Source: Gammaproteobacteria bacterium UBA3532
GTDB lineage: Bacteria > Pseudomonadota > Gammaproteobacteria > Enterobacterales > UBA3532
Direction: 5' to 3'
Length of the DNA stretch: 11,556 nt
Assembly: GCA_002376965.1 (NCBI GenBank)
Contig: DFOV01000288.1
Location: 1 to 11,556, forward strand
Numbering within the stretch: the first letter of the stretch is position 1; each line of letters begins with the position of its first letter. Below the pieces are notes generated by a model. It did no database searches. It saw only the letters and a list, made by a program, of their open reading frames with translations, and had not been told where the DNA came from. This document shows, piece by piece, positions 6,501 to 11,556 of this stretch. The position numbers and the translations under genes were made by a program.

Positions 6501-7253
6501 TTTTTCAGTTTCGTAAAGCTCAATCGCTGTTTGTAAATCTTCGGGGATGACAATCTTGCCATCCTTCATTTCAAGCTTTGGCTGCCCTACTTCTGCGGCA
6601 AGATCGGCTGGACGGTAATTAGCAACGTAAAAATCCAGATCACCATCTCGATCATAATCAGCAAAAGTTGCAGTGGTTGAACCACCGGTGTGACCTACAC
6701 CTGCCGTTTGGGTAATGTCGGTAAAGGTGCCATCCCCGTTGTTGCGGTAAAGTTGGTCAGGCATATTCCAATTGGTTAGAAAGAGATCGAGGTCATGATC
6801 ATTATCAATATCAGCAAAACTTGCACCAATGGCAAAACCATCGGGATTCTGTTTGATACCCGCCTGACTCGTTACATCATCAAACCGAAACCCGCCCAGG
6901 TTACGGTAGAGCTTGCTTTGACCTTCTTCGGTCACCAGATATAGATCGGTCAAACCATCGCCGTCGAAATCCCCAGAAGCCAAACCCGCACCGTTGAAAG
7001 TGAAGTTGCGCTGATGCTCAAGCGACAAGATATTAGAAAACTCAATACCAGTTTTTGACCCGTCTAACCGAGTGAATAACTTGTCACCTTTACTAGTCGG
7101 CGCAGATAAAGGGCTAGCCTTGATGCTATTGGGTTTTAGGGGAGCCGACAACGTTGCACCAGTGCTGCTGGCATTCACGCTAGCAGTGAAAAGTGAACAA
7201 CAAGTAAAAGCCGATATAGCCCAATACTGGACAGTATATTTTTTATTAAACAT
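3588..7253 (-). CDS. Exported CRTAC1-family protein: two FG-GAP/VCBS propellers, each with an ASPIC/UnbV domain
   Basis: This 1221-residue protein has a Sec signal peptide (MFNKKY then a hydrophobic core, likely cut after VNA near residue 27). It is built as two halves. Each half has seven Ca-binding D-x-[DN]-x-D/H-x-x-x-D motifs, for example DFDGDGLTD, DIDNDGWPD and DLDNDGDLD in the first and DIDGDGDDD, DIDNDGDSD and DYNKDGWVD in the second. Each half ends in an ASPIC/UnbV domain (about 537-612 and 1132-1206). Seven motifs per half suggest two seven-bladed beta-propellers. LYRNNGDGTFT-like turns recur. The mature chain shows only two cysteines, bracketing the last domain. The function of the family is unknown; adhesion or partner binding is plausible. 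I chose ATG 7253, since GGAG lies 7 nt upstream, over an in-frame TTG at 7265 that has no such signal. It is 30 bp downstream of the peroxidase gene and co-transcribed with it. Confidence 0.88.
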   Translation of the reverse strand: MFNKKYTVQYWAISAFTCCSLFTASVNASSTGATLSAPLKPNSIKASPLSAPTSKGDKLFTRLDGSKTGIEFSNILSLEHQRNFTFNGAGLASGDFDGDGLTDLYLVTEEGQSKLYRNLGGFRFDDVTSQAGIKQNPDGFAIGASFADIDNDHDLDLFLTNWNMPDQLYRNNGDGTFTDITQTAGVGHTGGSTTATFADYDRDGDLDFYVANYRPADLAAEVGQPKLEMKDGKIVIPEDLQTAIELYETEKGLSVRQLGEPDLLYRNNGDGTFTEVAKEAGIIGGYWGLSASFSDIDNDGWPDLYVTNDFWSPDTFYHNNGDGTFSLLEKDTVQHTPMFSMGMDFADINNDGLTDYFVGDMLSQDATLRLTQHGLMDTTLPPDEAAAQVMHNGLYLNNGDGSFSDISWLSGVAASEWTWSTKFADIDLDGYVDLLISNGMIGDLMDSDVLANINLPQFKNAPAYFKEYPKLNTPNTAFRNNGDLTFSEVSKDWGIDDPTIAHGATLADLDNDGDLDKVDNFMNEPLGVYHNNASNNRILIQLIGYRSNAFGIGARVAVTTSDGQVQTRLMSTSGGYLSSHAPVIVFGFGQGESIQRIDIDWPSGHTQSFTLLNQKPLAVNQRYVISEPDTAIKPPPARRLAAQNTQFSEVGKSAGLIHAHVEANFDDRQYEGYDDFEEQRLLPRRMSAIGPGVSWADIDGDGDDDLYVSGAHGQHGTIYQNVGDGRFDAIPNKLIPEAIEELASVWYANGTFISSFSRYEVPKAPIAAITADNAGMQMKSEASGGALALNDFDGDGDLDVFVGGRALPNEWPLPAPSYIYRNDGQTFTNVTADKAPELLKLGLATGAMWLDIDNDGDSDLLVATEYGPVRLFKNHQGALKDATTESGLDKWHGLWTGITSGDFNRDGHMDFAVANWGLNTRYHASEQYPAKLFAGDIDGDGDLDIVEAEYIDGVLRPMRERGMVGAEMPFVYEKFATFRAYAEATLSEIFDKRLDDTLALYANTLEHSVFINDGKGGFTRSPLPGLAQATTGYGITTADLDNDGNDDLYLVGNFSHMDHEFRQFSGGISYWLKGQGDGSFTVVPSAKSGLFVPYDGRGVAVSDYNKDGWVDIAVGNNDERPMLFKNGGVDGQCAISLQLKGSSRNPTGVGSRVTITKSDGTIITSHEVQAGSGYLSQDSAVRLFGLTKGDKANIRVQWSDGTRSSISDAGCGPLLIAKMPG

Positions 7254-7283
7254 CAAAATCTCCAATTGGATAGAGACGTTGCC

Positions 7284-8666
7284 TTACCGGTCAACAGGCA
7301 AGCCACTAGGGACTTTTTCTGGTACAAGGTACGACAAATCCTTTGTTGAGGGCGAAGTTAATGCCTGAAGAAAGGCAATGAGCTGGTCGATCTCTTCACT
7401 ACTTAGCTGCGGTACAACATTGATCTCTGGAGAAAACGTCTGAGACATCAGAAAAATAGTCGAGGTATTGATACGAAAGGTCTTTTCCAGATTAAATTCC
7501 AGCTTCGATGCATCATATTCCTGCAGCATTTCCAGAGGTTCGGCATGGTGTTTGATAACATCTTCCAGCGTTAAATAGGTTCCGTTATGCATCCATGGAC
7601 CCGTGATGGCGACATTGCGTAAAGGCGGGGTGCGAAAAGCAAAAGCATCCTCTTTCTTATCGGTTTCTCGGGCGCGACCAATATCATAGCCAGAACTATC
7701 ACGGTGGCCAGGGCCAATTTGAGGCACCAGTATGTTGTAAAATTTCTGATCGGTCATTAGTACGCCACTATGGCATGATGAACAGCCCGCCTTTCCATAA
7801 AACAACGTGGCTCCTTGCTTTTCTTTCGCTGACAGGGAGTTCTTGTCACCGCCTACATAACGATCCCAAGGGCTGTCTTCAAACGCAAATTCCTGAGCCT
7901 GGAATGCTGCCAGGGCGTTGGCGGCATGGGCGTAATGCAGGTCGTCGGTCGCTACGTCAGGGTAGACCTTTTTGAAAAGCGCTACGTATTGCGGAAAAGC
8001 CAAAATACGCTCCAACACTCTGGCCCATATATCCTCAAAGTCACCATTTCCCATCGCAGCTAGAACATTCGGTTTGCCGTGTACATCCAAGTCACCCTTA
8101 CGGCCGCGCATTTCGTTCCGAGAGGAAACAGGAAACATCGCCTGCATGGCAAGAATATTATCGAGTATATCTACTGGCAGCTTTTCATCTGCCGGGCTGA
8201 TACGTCGTCCATCGGCGGTAATTTCGACCCGAGCATCCCAAAACATAGTATGCCACTGCGGTGCCCCACGATTAAAAATCTCTGGAGCATTACGTGGTAC
8301 CATGGAGCGAGCCTTACCTGGTGTGCGCTTGTAGCCAAGGCCTTGCCCACCAACCCCAATCGACAAACTAAGATCGTCACCAGCATGATGATTTGGATGG
8401 TGGCAGGTGGCACAGGCGATATCCCCACTACCACTCAAGACTTTATCAAAGAATAGCAGTTTACCCAGCTCGACTTTTTCCGCGCTATGTATTTTATTAG
8501 TATGGATGGGGGTGAGTTGTTGCTCGTTGATAACTTGGCTAAGTATGGCATCCAGCTCAGTTTGATCAGGATCTTTTGCCAGTATTTGTGAAGAAAAAAT
8601 AATGCCAATGATGCTAGGAAGGCTAGAGGTAATCGCGGTGATGAGTTTCATAATGTGTATTTTCAT
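7284..8666 (-). CDS. Periplasmic di-heme cytochrome c peroxidase / MauG-family protein
   Basis: This protein of about 460 residues has two c-type heme sites, CATCH (about 85-89) and CSSCH (295-299), in the order and spacing of bacterial di-heme peroxidases. The family's C-terminal signature YDIGRARET...RTPPLRNVAITGPWMHNGTYLTLEDVIKHH (about 327-374) is intact. Members reduce H2O2 with electrons from small cytochromes, or, as in MauG, oxidise a partner protein. A signal peptide is present (hydrophobic stretch ending ILA before KDPDQ), so it works in the periplasm. The start is uncertain: ATG 8666 has a weak GGGTG, ATG 8651 is also possible, and GTG 8672 is least likely. It is the first gene of an operon with the CRTAC1-family gene, which suggests a redox modification or shared-substrate link, but this is inference. 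Four 21-bp repeats lie directly upstream. Confidence 0.9.
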   Translation of the reverse strand: MKIHIMKLITAITSSLPSIIGIIFSSQILAKDPDQTELDAILSQVINEQQLTPIHTNKIHSAEKVELGKLLFFDKVLSGSGDIACATCHHPNHHAGDDLSLSIGVGGQGLGYKRTPGKARSMVPRNAPEIFNRGAPQWHTMFWDARVEITADGRRISPADEKLPVDILDNILAMQAMFPVSSRNEMRGRKGDLDVHGKPNVLAAMGNGDFEDIWARVLERILAFPQYVALFKKVYPDVATDDLHYAHAANALAAFQAQEFAFEDSPWDRYVGGDKNSLSAKEKQGATLFYGKAGCSSCHSGVLMTDQKFYNILVPQIGPGHRDSSGYDIGRARETDKKEDAFAFRTPPLRNVAITGPWMHNGTYLTLEDVIKHHAEPLEMLQEYDASKLEFNLEKTFRINTSTIFLMSQTFSPEINVVPQLSSEEIDQLIAFLQALTSPSTKDLSYLVPEKVPSGLPVDR

Positions 8667-8700
8667 CAACACCCAATGCTTCTAACTTGAGTGTCTCATT

Positions 8701-8784
8701 GTTTAGTGAATAAAGAATAGTGTTTAGTGAATAAAGAATAGTGTTTAGTGAATGAAGAATAATGTTGAGTGAATGTAAAATAAT
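8701..8784. repeat. Four tandem 21-bp repeats upstream of the peroxidase operon
   Basis: Copies begin at 8701, 8722, 8743 and 8764. The core is GTTTAGTGAATAAAGAATAG plus one T. Copies 1 and 2 are identical, copy 3 differs at a few positions and copy 4 is more diverged. A partial fifth core, ATAAAGAATA, is at 8791-8800, out of the 21-bp phase. The spacing equals two helical turns, so a protein could bind every copy on one face of the DNA. The array ends 34 bp from the likely start codon, so it overlaps where the promoter or leader must be. The rest of 8785-8920 shows nothing further. Confidence 0.8.
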
Positions 8785-8920
8785 AACCTTATAAAGAATA
8801 AGTGTAATTAAAAATCGTTTGCATTTACATGCTAGCAGCTTCATTGTTGATCGGATAGTTTATTGAAATCAACCATTGAATTTTTCTACATATTTTCTGC
8901 TAGCGCAAAATTTTTCCAAT

Positions 8921-8953
8921 AAAAAAGCCGGTTACACTGTAACCGGCTTTTTT
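8921..8953 (-). terminator. Intrinsic terminator of CsrB-like RNA B
   Basis: A perfect 15-bp stem, AAAAAAGCCGGTTAC with its complement, around a three-base loop, ends in six T on either strand. It is the same type as the terminator of copy A but with an unrelated stem sequence, so the structure, not the bases, is kept. Confidence 0.92.
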
Positions 8954-9084
8954 AACAATTCGCCCGATGGGGAATCATGCCTTTTCCTTAGCTATGTTGT
9001 CCTGCTTTGCTTCCGCTTCTATGCGATTTCCGTCCGCTTGTCCTGTTTTCCCTTGAGTTTGTCCTTAACGTCTATCCCTTGTAG

Positions 9085-9215
9085 TCGAGTTGCGCCCTTG
9101 CAAATTCCTTAAATTCATCCTTAATTTTGTTCCGTTTCGTCGAGCTGCTGTCCGTGCAGATTCCTGAGATTGTTCCTTAATTTCGTTCCTTTTTTGCGAG
9201 CTGCTTCCGGTGCAG
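9085..9215 (-). repeat. Three tandem GGA-hairpin modules inside RNA B
   Basis: The motif [T/G]CGAG followed by [C/T]TGC, a loop with TCC (CCC in the first) and GCA[A/G] (plus-strand spelling) recurs at 9085, 9140 and 9196, periods 55 and 56 bp. In the RNA these are stems with GGA or GGG in the loop. They correspond to the two modules in copy A. Confidence 0.72.
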
Positions 9216-9359
9216 AGTCCTTGTTAATCTCCTTGATTCCGTTGCCTGGCATCTTGCCTGCATCTTTTGCGCTGGTCCTCAGCGTATCCCTTTTCCTTGT
9301 GATTAACATCTGTCCTTGTGCTCAACATCGTGTTGAGTTGTTTCGTCCCTGTGATGAAT

Positions 9360-9365
9360 ATAGTA
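9360..9365 (-). promoter_or_regulatory. -10 element of RNA B
   Basis: TACTAT on the minus strand aligns with TATAGT of copy A inside a conserved block. There is no -35 consensus (CTTTTT at that position in both copies), which fits a need for an activator. Start is predicted at A9352. Confidence 0.5.
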
Positions 9366-9377
9366 ACAAAGCTAATT

Positions 9378-9413
9378 CACAAAAAAAGTCACCTAATTGT
9401 GACTTTTTTTGTG
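9378..9413 (-). terminator. Perfect hairpin insulating the RNA B promoter
   Basis: A 15-bp perfect inverted repeat (9378-9392 with 9399-9413, six-base loop) has GTCAC/GTGAC at its tip and seven A-T pairs below. Read on the minus strand it ends in a T7 run, so it can stop transcripts coming from the gene at 9621-10727 before they enter the small RNA. It spans roughly -26 to -61 of the RNA B promoter, so the DNA could also have a regulatory role. Confidence 0.7.
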
Positions 9414-9525
9414 ACCTGTTTTACTGCCTTGCAGTTAAAAACTCTGTTATTCAATAACATATAAAAATGAATGACAGCTATTGACTATAAAGCAGCTAAC
9501 ATTTTTATCTAGAAGACGACAAACT

Positions 9526-9543
9526 TGTAAGACATGGCTTACA
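9526..9543. promoter_or_regulatory. GacA/UvrY-type upstream activating sequence of RNA B
   Basis: TGTAAGACATGGCTTACA is a perfect match to the TGTAAG-N6-CTTACA palindrome bound by the response regulator GacA/UvrY. It is 160 bp from the -10 hexamer, exactly as in copy A, and shares the spacer bases CATGG with it. Confidence 0.85.
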
Positions 9544-9551
9544 AACAGCTA

Positions 9552-9570
9552 GGATAAACAGCCTTTATCC
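9552..9570 (-). other. Small hairpin after the TPR-like membrane gene
   Basis: GGATAAA (9552-9558) and TTTATCC (9564-9570) form a 7-bp stem with a five-base loop, 50 bp downstream of the stop at 9621. There is no U-tract, so it may only protect the mRNA end. Transcription is more likely stopped at 9378-9413. Confidence 0.4.
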
Positions 9571-9620
9571 CAAACCCTTAGAATATAAATCAAACGAATA
9601 AACCTATTCATTCAGTATAT

Positions 9621-10727
9621 CTAGTCATCAAGAGACGGATACTTCTCTTGTAAGTTATTGACCGTGCTAGCCTCGGCATGCACGCGAATATAAGGCCAAA
9701 GAGGCTGCAATAGGGCTTTGTTTTTTTCACTTGCCGGACTCAGCATCGTATAGTCAGCAACACAAACGGCCCAGCTCGGCCATATCGCTGGGTTATTGGC
9801 ATATTCCATAAATCCCATCACGGCTTTTAGCAACAACTCGGCAGCATTAGAGCGGTGTTCTCGAAAGGCAATCATGCCCTTGGTCCAGTCGATAAAAGGC
9901 TTTCCATATACTGGCAATTCATCAAGAGACAGCTGTTTAAAAACCACCAATGCTTTGCCAACATCTCCCAAACGCGCCTCCGCTAGCGCCAGATCCAATA
10001 CCATCGTTGGGCTGTGTGACGACTTTTCATAGGCCTCTCGCAGCAGTGCCAGGAAGCGTTCACTATCTCCAGCGGCGAAGTAAACATTCGCTAGCCTCGC
10101 CTCATAAATTCCGGGCGAAGGCGCTTCAAGCTCGTGCTGCCATGCGGTCATTTCTGCTACGGCACTTTCCAGTTCACCTTGAGCGGCCAGACCTGTCGCA
10201 TGTTTCACCACAAGGTCAAACTTCATATCCGGTGATGGCATAACCGGCGACAATCGGGACGCTTGCTGGCTCACTGCATCCCAGTCTCCTCTGGCAAATG
10301 CTCGTAACAACTGGTCATAGTGACGGGTATGGCGGTAATTCCAGATCGACAGACATGGAATGGTCATAGCGATAGCTGCCCCAAGAGCAATCATCCAGCC
10401 ACGCCCGCTGGCCATCCCCCAAATCATTAAGCTACCCCCAACAATGACAAAAACACGGCTCATGCGAAATACTTCGAGCATGAAGTGACCAAACCCAGGG
10501 TGTTCACGTAACGATAGTTCGAATTTAGCAATATCCTCCAATTCACTGTTGCTCAAGCCGTTTAGATCATCGCGCTGTAACGCGGTCACTTCATCGTCGT
10601 AAAACACTACCTCTGTCATGCCTTTATCATGCAGACGGGAAAGAGCATCCTTATTGCTAACGGCATCAATAAATCCCTGATGTGATTTACCATCAATATC
10701 TTTAGCGCTATAAAGTATCTTTTTCAC
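9621..10727 (-). CDS. Membrane-anchored protein with GspF-N-like start and TPR-like C-terminal half
   Basis: I do not recognise a named family for this 368-residue protein. Residues 3-40 (YSAKDIDGKSHQGFIDA...ALSRLHDKGM) read like the N-terminal domain of GspF/PilC type II secretion platform proteins, but the rest does not follow GspF. A pair of hydrophobic helices at about 92-107 and 110-128 forms a membrane hairpin. From about 138 to 310 the chain is helical with TPR-like spacing (LLRAFARGDWDAV, EARLANVYFAAGDSERFLALL, LALAEARLGDVGKALVVFKQL). The start is GTG 10727, preceded by a GGGGGA run; no nearer ATG fits the conserved YSAKD beginning. A good promoter lies at 10786-10814. It is transcribed away from the alpha-2-macroglobulin gene and towards RNA B. 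A scaffold role at the inner membrane is a guess. Confidence 0.65.
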   Translation of the reverse strand: MKKILYSAKDIDGKSHQGFIDAVSNKDALSRLHDKGMTEVVFYDDEVTALQRDDLNGLSNSELEDIAKFELSLREHPGFGHFMLEVFRMSRVFVIVGGSLMIWGMASGRGWMIALGAAIAMTIPCLSIWNYRHTRHYDQLLRAFARGDWDAVSQQASRLSPVMPSPDMKFDLVVKHATGLAAQGELESAVAEMTAWQHELEAPSPGIYEARLANVYFAAGDSERFLALLREAYEKSSHSPTMVLDLALAEARLGDVGKALVVFKQLSLDELPVYGKPFIDWTKGMIAFREHRSNAAELLLKAVMGFMEYANNPAIWPSWAVCVADYTMLSPASEKNKALLQPLWPYIRVHAEASTVNNLQEKYPSLDD

Positions 10728-10785
10728 CTATCCCCCACGATATGTTGGTCAGAATCATCTCCAATAGTGGCAATATTCTTAGCCG

Positions 10786-10814
10786 ATTATGGCAAAAAAA
10801 TAGCAATGTCTTAA
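10786..10814 (-). promoter_or_regulatory. Predicted promoter of the TPR-like membrane gene
   Basis: On the minus strand, TTAAGA (10814-10809) and CATAAT (10791-10786) are 17 bp apart, matching four and five of six consensus bases. The start would be near 10779, leaving a leader of about 50 nt. Confidence 0.5.
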
Positions 10815-10830
10815 ATCGACCAGTTTCCGG

Positions 10831-10859
10831 CTGCAATACAAAAACAGCTGCCCTACAAT
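10831..10859 (+). promoter_or_regulatory. Possible promoter of the alpha-2-macroglobulin gene
   Basis: TACAAT (10854-10859) is a good -10, five of six. The -35 position at 17 bp holds CTGCAA, only three of six. It lies back to back with the promoter at 10786-10814, with only 16 bp between the two -35 elements, so the two may compete. Confidence 0.35.
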
Positions 10860-10897
10860 GCATTACAAGGTTGTTGATATTAACCAAGGACACAATA

Positions 10898-11556
10898 ATG
10901 AATACTCGAATCGCTGTGCTAGTTTACCTGTTATTTGGCTTCTACATACTCACTGGGTGCGGTGACGATGAGCAAAAGTCCACCACACCAGCATCTGATA
11001 TAACTGCCTCACCATCAACCCCAGCCTCATCTCAGCCACAAGCAAAACCAGCGACTGAAACCGACATCGATACATTACGCCAGCGCTACAAAAATCAGGC
11101 ACTGACAATTGTCGATGTTTCCGAGCGTCAATATGACGGTGGTCCAGCGCTGGCAATCATGGTGTCAACACCACTAAGCCCAAATCAGACCTTTACTAAT
11201 TACCTTTCCGTATCCACTAATGGCATTGAAATACAAGATGGCGGCTGGATTCTTGATAAGCAACAAAAAACCTTGTACTTCCCACATGTAGAGTCTGACA
11301 CCCAATATACAATCAAGGTATACCCCGGTATTGAAGACATCAACGCCAAGCGCATCAACAAAGATAGCAGCTATGCAATAACAACTCAGCCGATCCAACC
11401 CAGCGTCACCTTCAAACATAGCGGTGCTTTTTTACCGTTAAAAAGTGGTTCTGGATTGCCCGTTAGCGCGATCAATATTGATCGCATTGATATGGACTTC
11501 TACCGCATCGCGCCAGAACACCTTAAAGACTTTATTACCTGGAGTCACCGTGTCAC
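10898..11556 (+). CDS. Alpha-2-macroglobulin family lipoprotein, YfhM-like (3' part missing)
   Basis: The first 219 residues of an open reading frame that continues past the right edge. It begins with a lipoprotein signal (hydrophobic 6-18, lipobox LTGC, lipidated Cys at 21), a Ser/Thr/Pro-rich linker (about 28-55), and then MG-type beta domains. The stretch PSVTFKHSGAFLPLKSGSGLPVSAINIDRIDMDFYRI (described by its ends, about 167-203) carries the GLPV...N-[IV]-[DE]-x-[IV]-D-[MV]-x-F-[FY]-R pattern typical of bacterial alpha-2-macroglobulins. Such proteins sit in the periplasm and trap proteases. They are often encoded next to pbpC (penicillin-binding protein 1C), which may follow outside the window. 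ATG 10898 has AAGGA at 7 nt. Whether the thioester CxEQ motif is present cannot be seen here. There is no Asp at +2, so an outer-membrane location is likely. Confidence 0.85.
   Translation, partial: MNTRIAVLVYLLFGFYILTGCGDDEQKSTTPASDITASPSTPASSQPQAKPATETDIDTLRQRYKNQALTIVDVSERQYDGGPALAIMVSTPLSPNQTFTNYLSVSTNGIEIQDGGWILDKQQKTLYFPHVESDTQYTIKVYPGIEDINAKRINKDSSYAITTQPIQPSVTFKHSGAFLPLKSGSGLPVSAINIDRIDMDFYRIAPEHLKDFITWSHRV

Larger units (their letters stand above)
8921..9352 (-). ncRNA. csrB: CsrB/RsmZ-family CsrA-titrating small RNA, copy B
   Basis: Read on the minus strand, this stretch of about 432 nt has 25 GGA motifs, many as AAGGA, and no credible ORF. The predicted 5' end is the A at 9352, before CAGGGACG, the same start context as copy A. 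The 5' hairpin CUCAACA/UGUUGAG (9337-9321) differs from copy A's by a compensatory G-C to A-U change. Three tandem hairpins (9201-9215, 9145-9159, 9090-9103) at spacing of about 55-56 nt show GGA, or GGG in the last, in their loops. Shared blocks with copy A include the ATCACAGGGACG start and the GAGCTGC/GTGCAG modules. A strong terminator closes it. The role would be to sequester CsrA/RsmA and so relieve or reverse its effect on mRNAs. It lies downstream of the TPR-like membrane gene but has its own promoter signals. Confidence 0.87.

Noticed and set aside
7254..7265. TTG start at 7265 for the CRTAC1-family gene
   Set aside because: The ATG at 7253 has GGAG at ideal spacing and opens directly into a signal peptide; the GGAG would lie inside the coding region with the TTG start.
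8701..8784. Possible CRISPR array
   Set aside because: The 21-bp units abut without spacers, are not palindromic in the usual way, and no cas gene is present.
8623..8844. 73-residue minus-strand ORF rich in repeated ILYSLNT heptads
   Set aside because: It is the 21-bp DNA repeats read in frame (21 bases equal seven codons). It overlaps the peroxidase start in another frame and has no convincing ribosome binding site.
2815..9543. Composite mobile element flanked by repeats
   Set aside because: The flanking similar sequences have promoter, GGA motifs and terminators of regulatory RNAs. No transposase, terminal inverted repeats or target duplication was found.

Overview
The window looks like a chromosomal segment from a marine-type gammaproteobacterium. 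The evidence is Gram-negative envelope genes (a YfhM-like alpha-2-macroglobulin lipoprotein and a periplasmic di-heme peroxidase), a Gac/Csr-type small-RNA regulatory layout, and moderate GC content. I cannot name the genus from sequence alone. No tRNA, rRNA, IS element, phage gene or CRISPR array is visible.

Left end (1-871): an RtcB-family RNA ligase of the PrfH-linked type runs off the left edge on the minus strand. It has a convincing promoter and a roughly 195-nt leader that carries a 15-codon ORF with a strong Shine-Dalgarno. The leader can form alternative RNA pairings in front of rtcB. Divergent to it is a 63-aa ribbon-helix-helix regulator preceded by a 26-bp imperfect palindrome. 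Its stop lies 6 bp from the stop of a convergent SulP anion transporter (878-2647), whose sigma70 promoter is covered by two palindromes.

Middle (2815-9543): the main result is a pair of paralogous CsrB/RsmZ-type regulatory RNAs, both on the minus strand: A at about 2815-3250 and B at about 8921-9352. Each is about 435 nt, carries 25-26 GGA motifs, contains tandem modules of about 56 nt that present GGA in hairpin loops, and ends in a strong intrinsic terminator. Each also has a GacA/UvrY-type box (TGTAAG-N6-CTTACA, perfect in B, one mismatch in A). The box lies exactly 160 bp from the -10 hexamer in both copies. A terminator-like hairpin just upstream shields each promoter from readthrough.

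Between the two RNAs is a two-gene minus-strand operon. The first gene encodes an exported di-heme cytochrome c peroxidase/MauG-family protein. The second encodes a 1221-aa exported CRTAC1-family protein with two consecutive units, each of seven Ca-binding FG-GAP/VCBS motifs plus an ASPIC/UnbV domain. Four 21-bp direct repeats sit just upstream of the peroxidase gene.

Right end (9621-11556): a minus-strand gene encodes a membrane-anchored protein with a GspF-N-like start and a TPR-like C-terminal half. Its upstream region is shared with a divergent lipoprotein gene, the 5' part of a bacterial alpha-2-macroglobulin, which runs off the right edge.

Taken together, GacA/UvrY would drive both RNAs, which would titrate CsrA/RsmA and so act on many mRNAs at once. 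Whether the peroxidase-CRTAC1 operon between them is itself under Csr control cannot be told from sequence.
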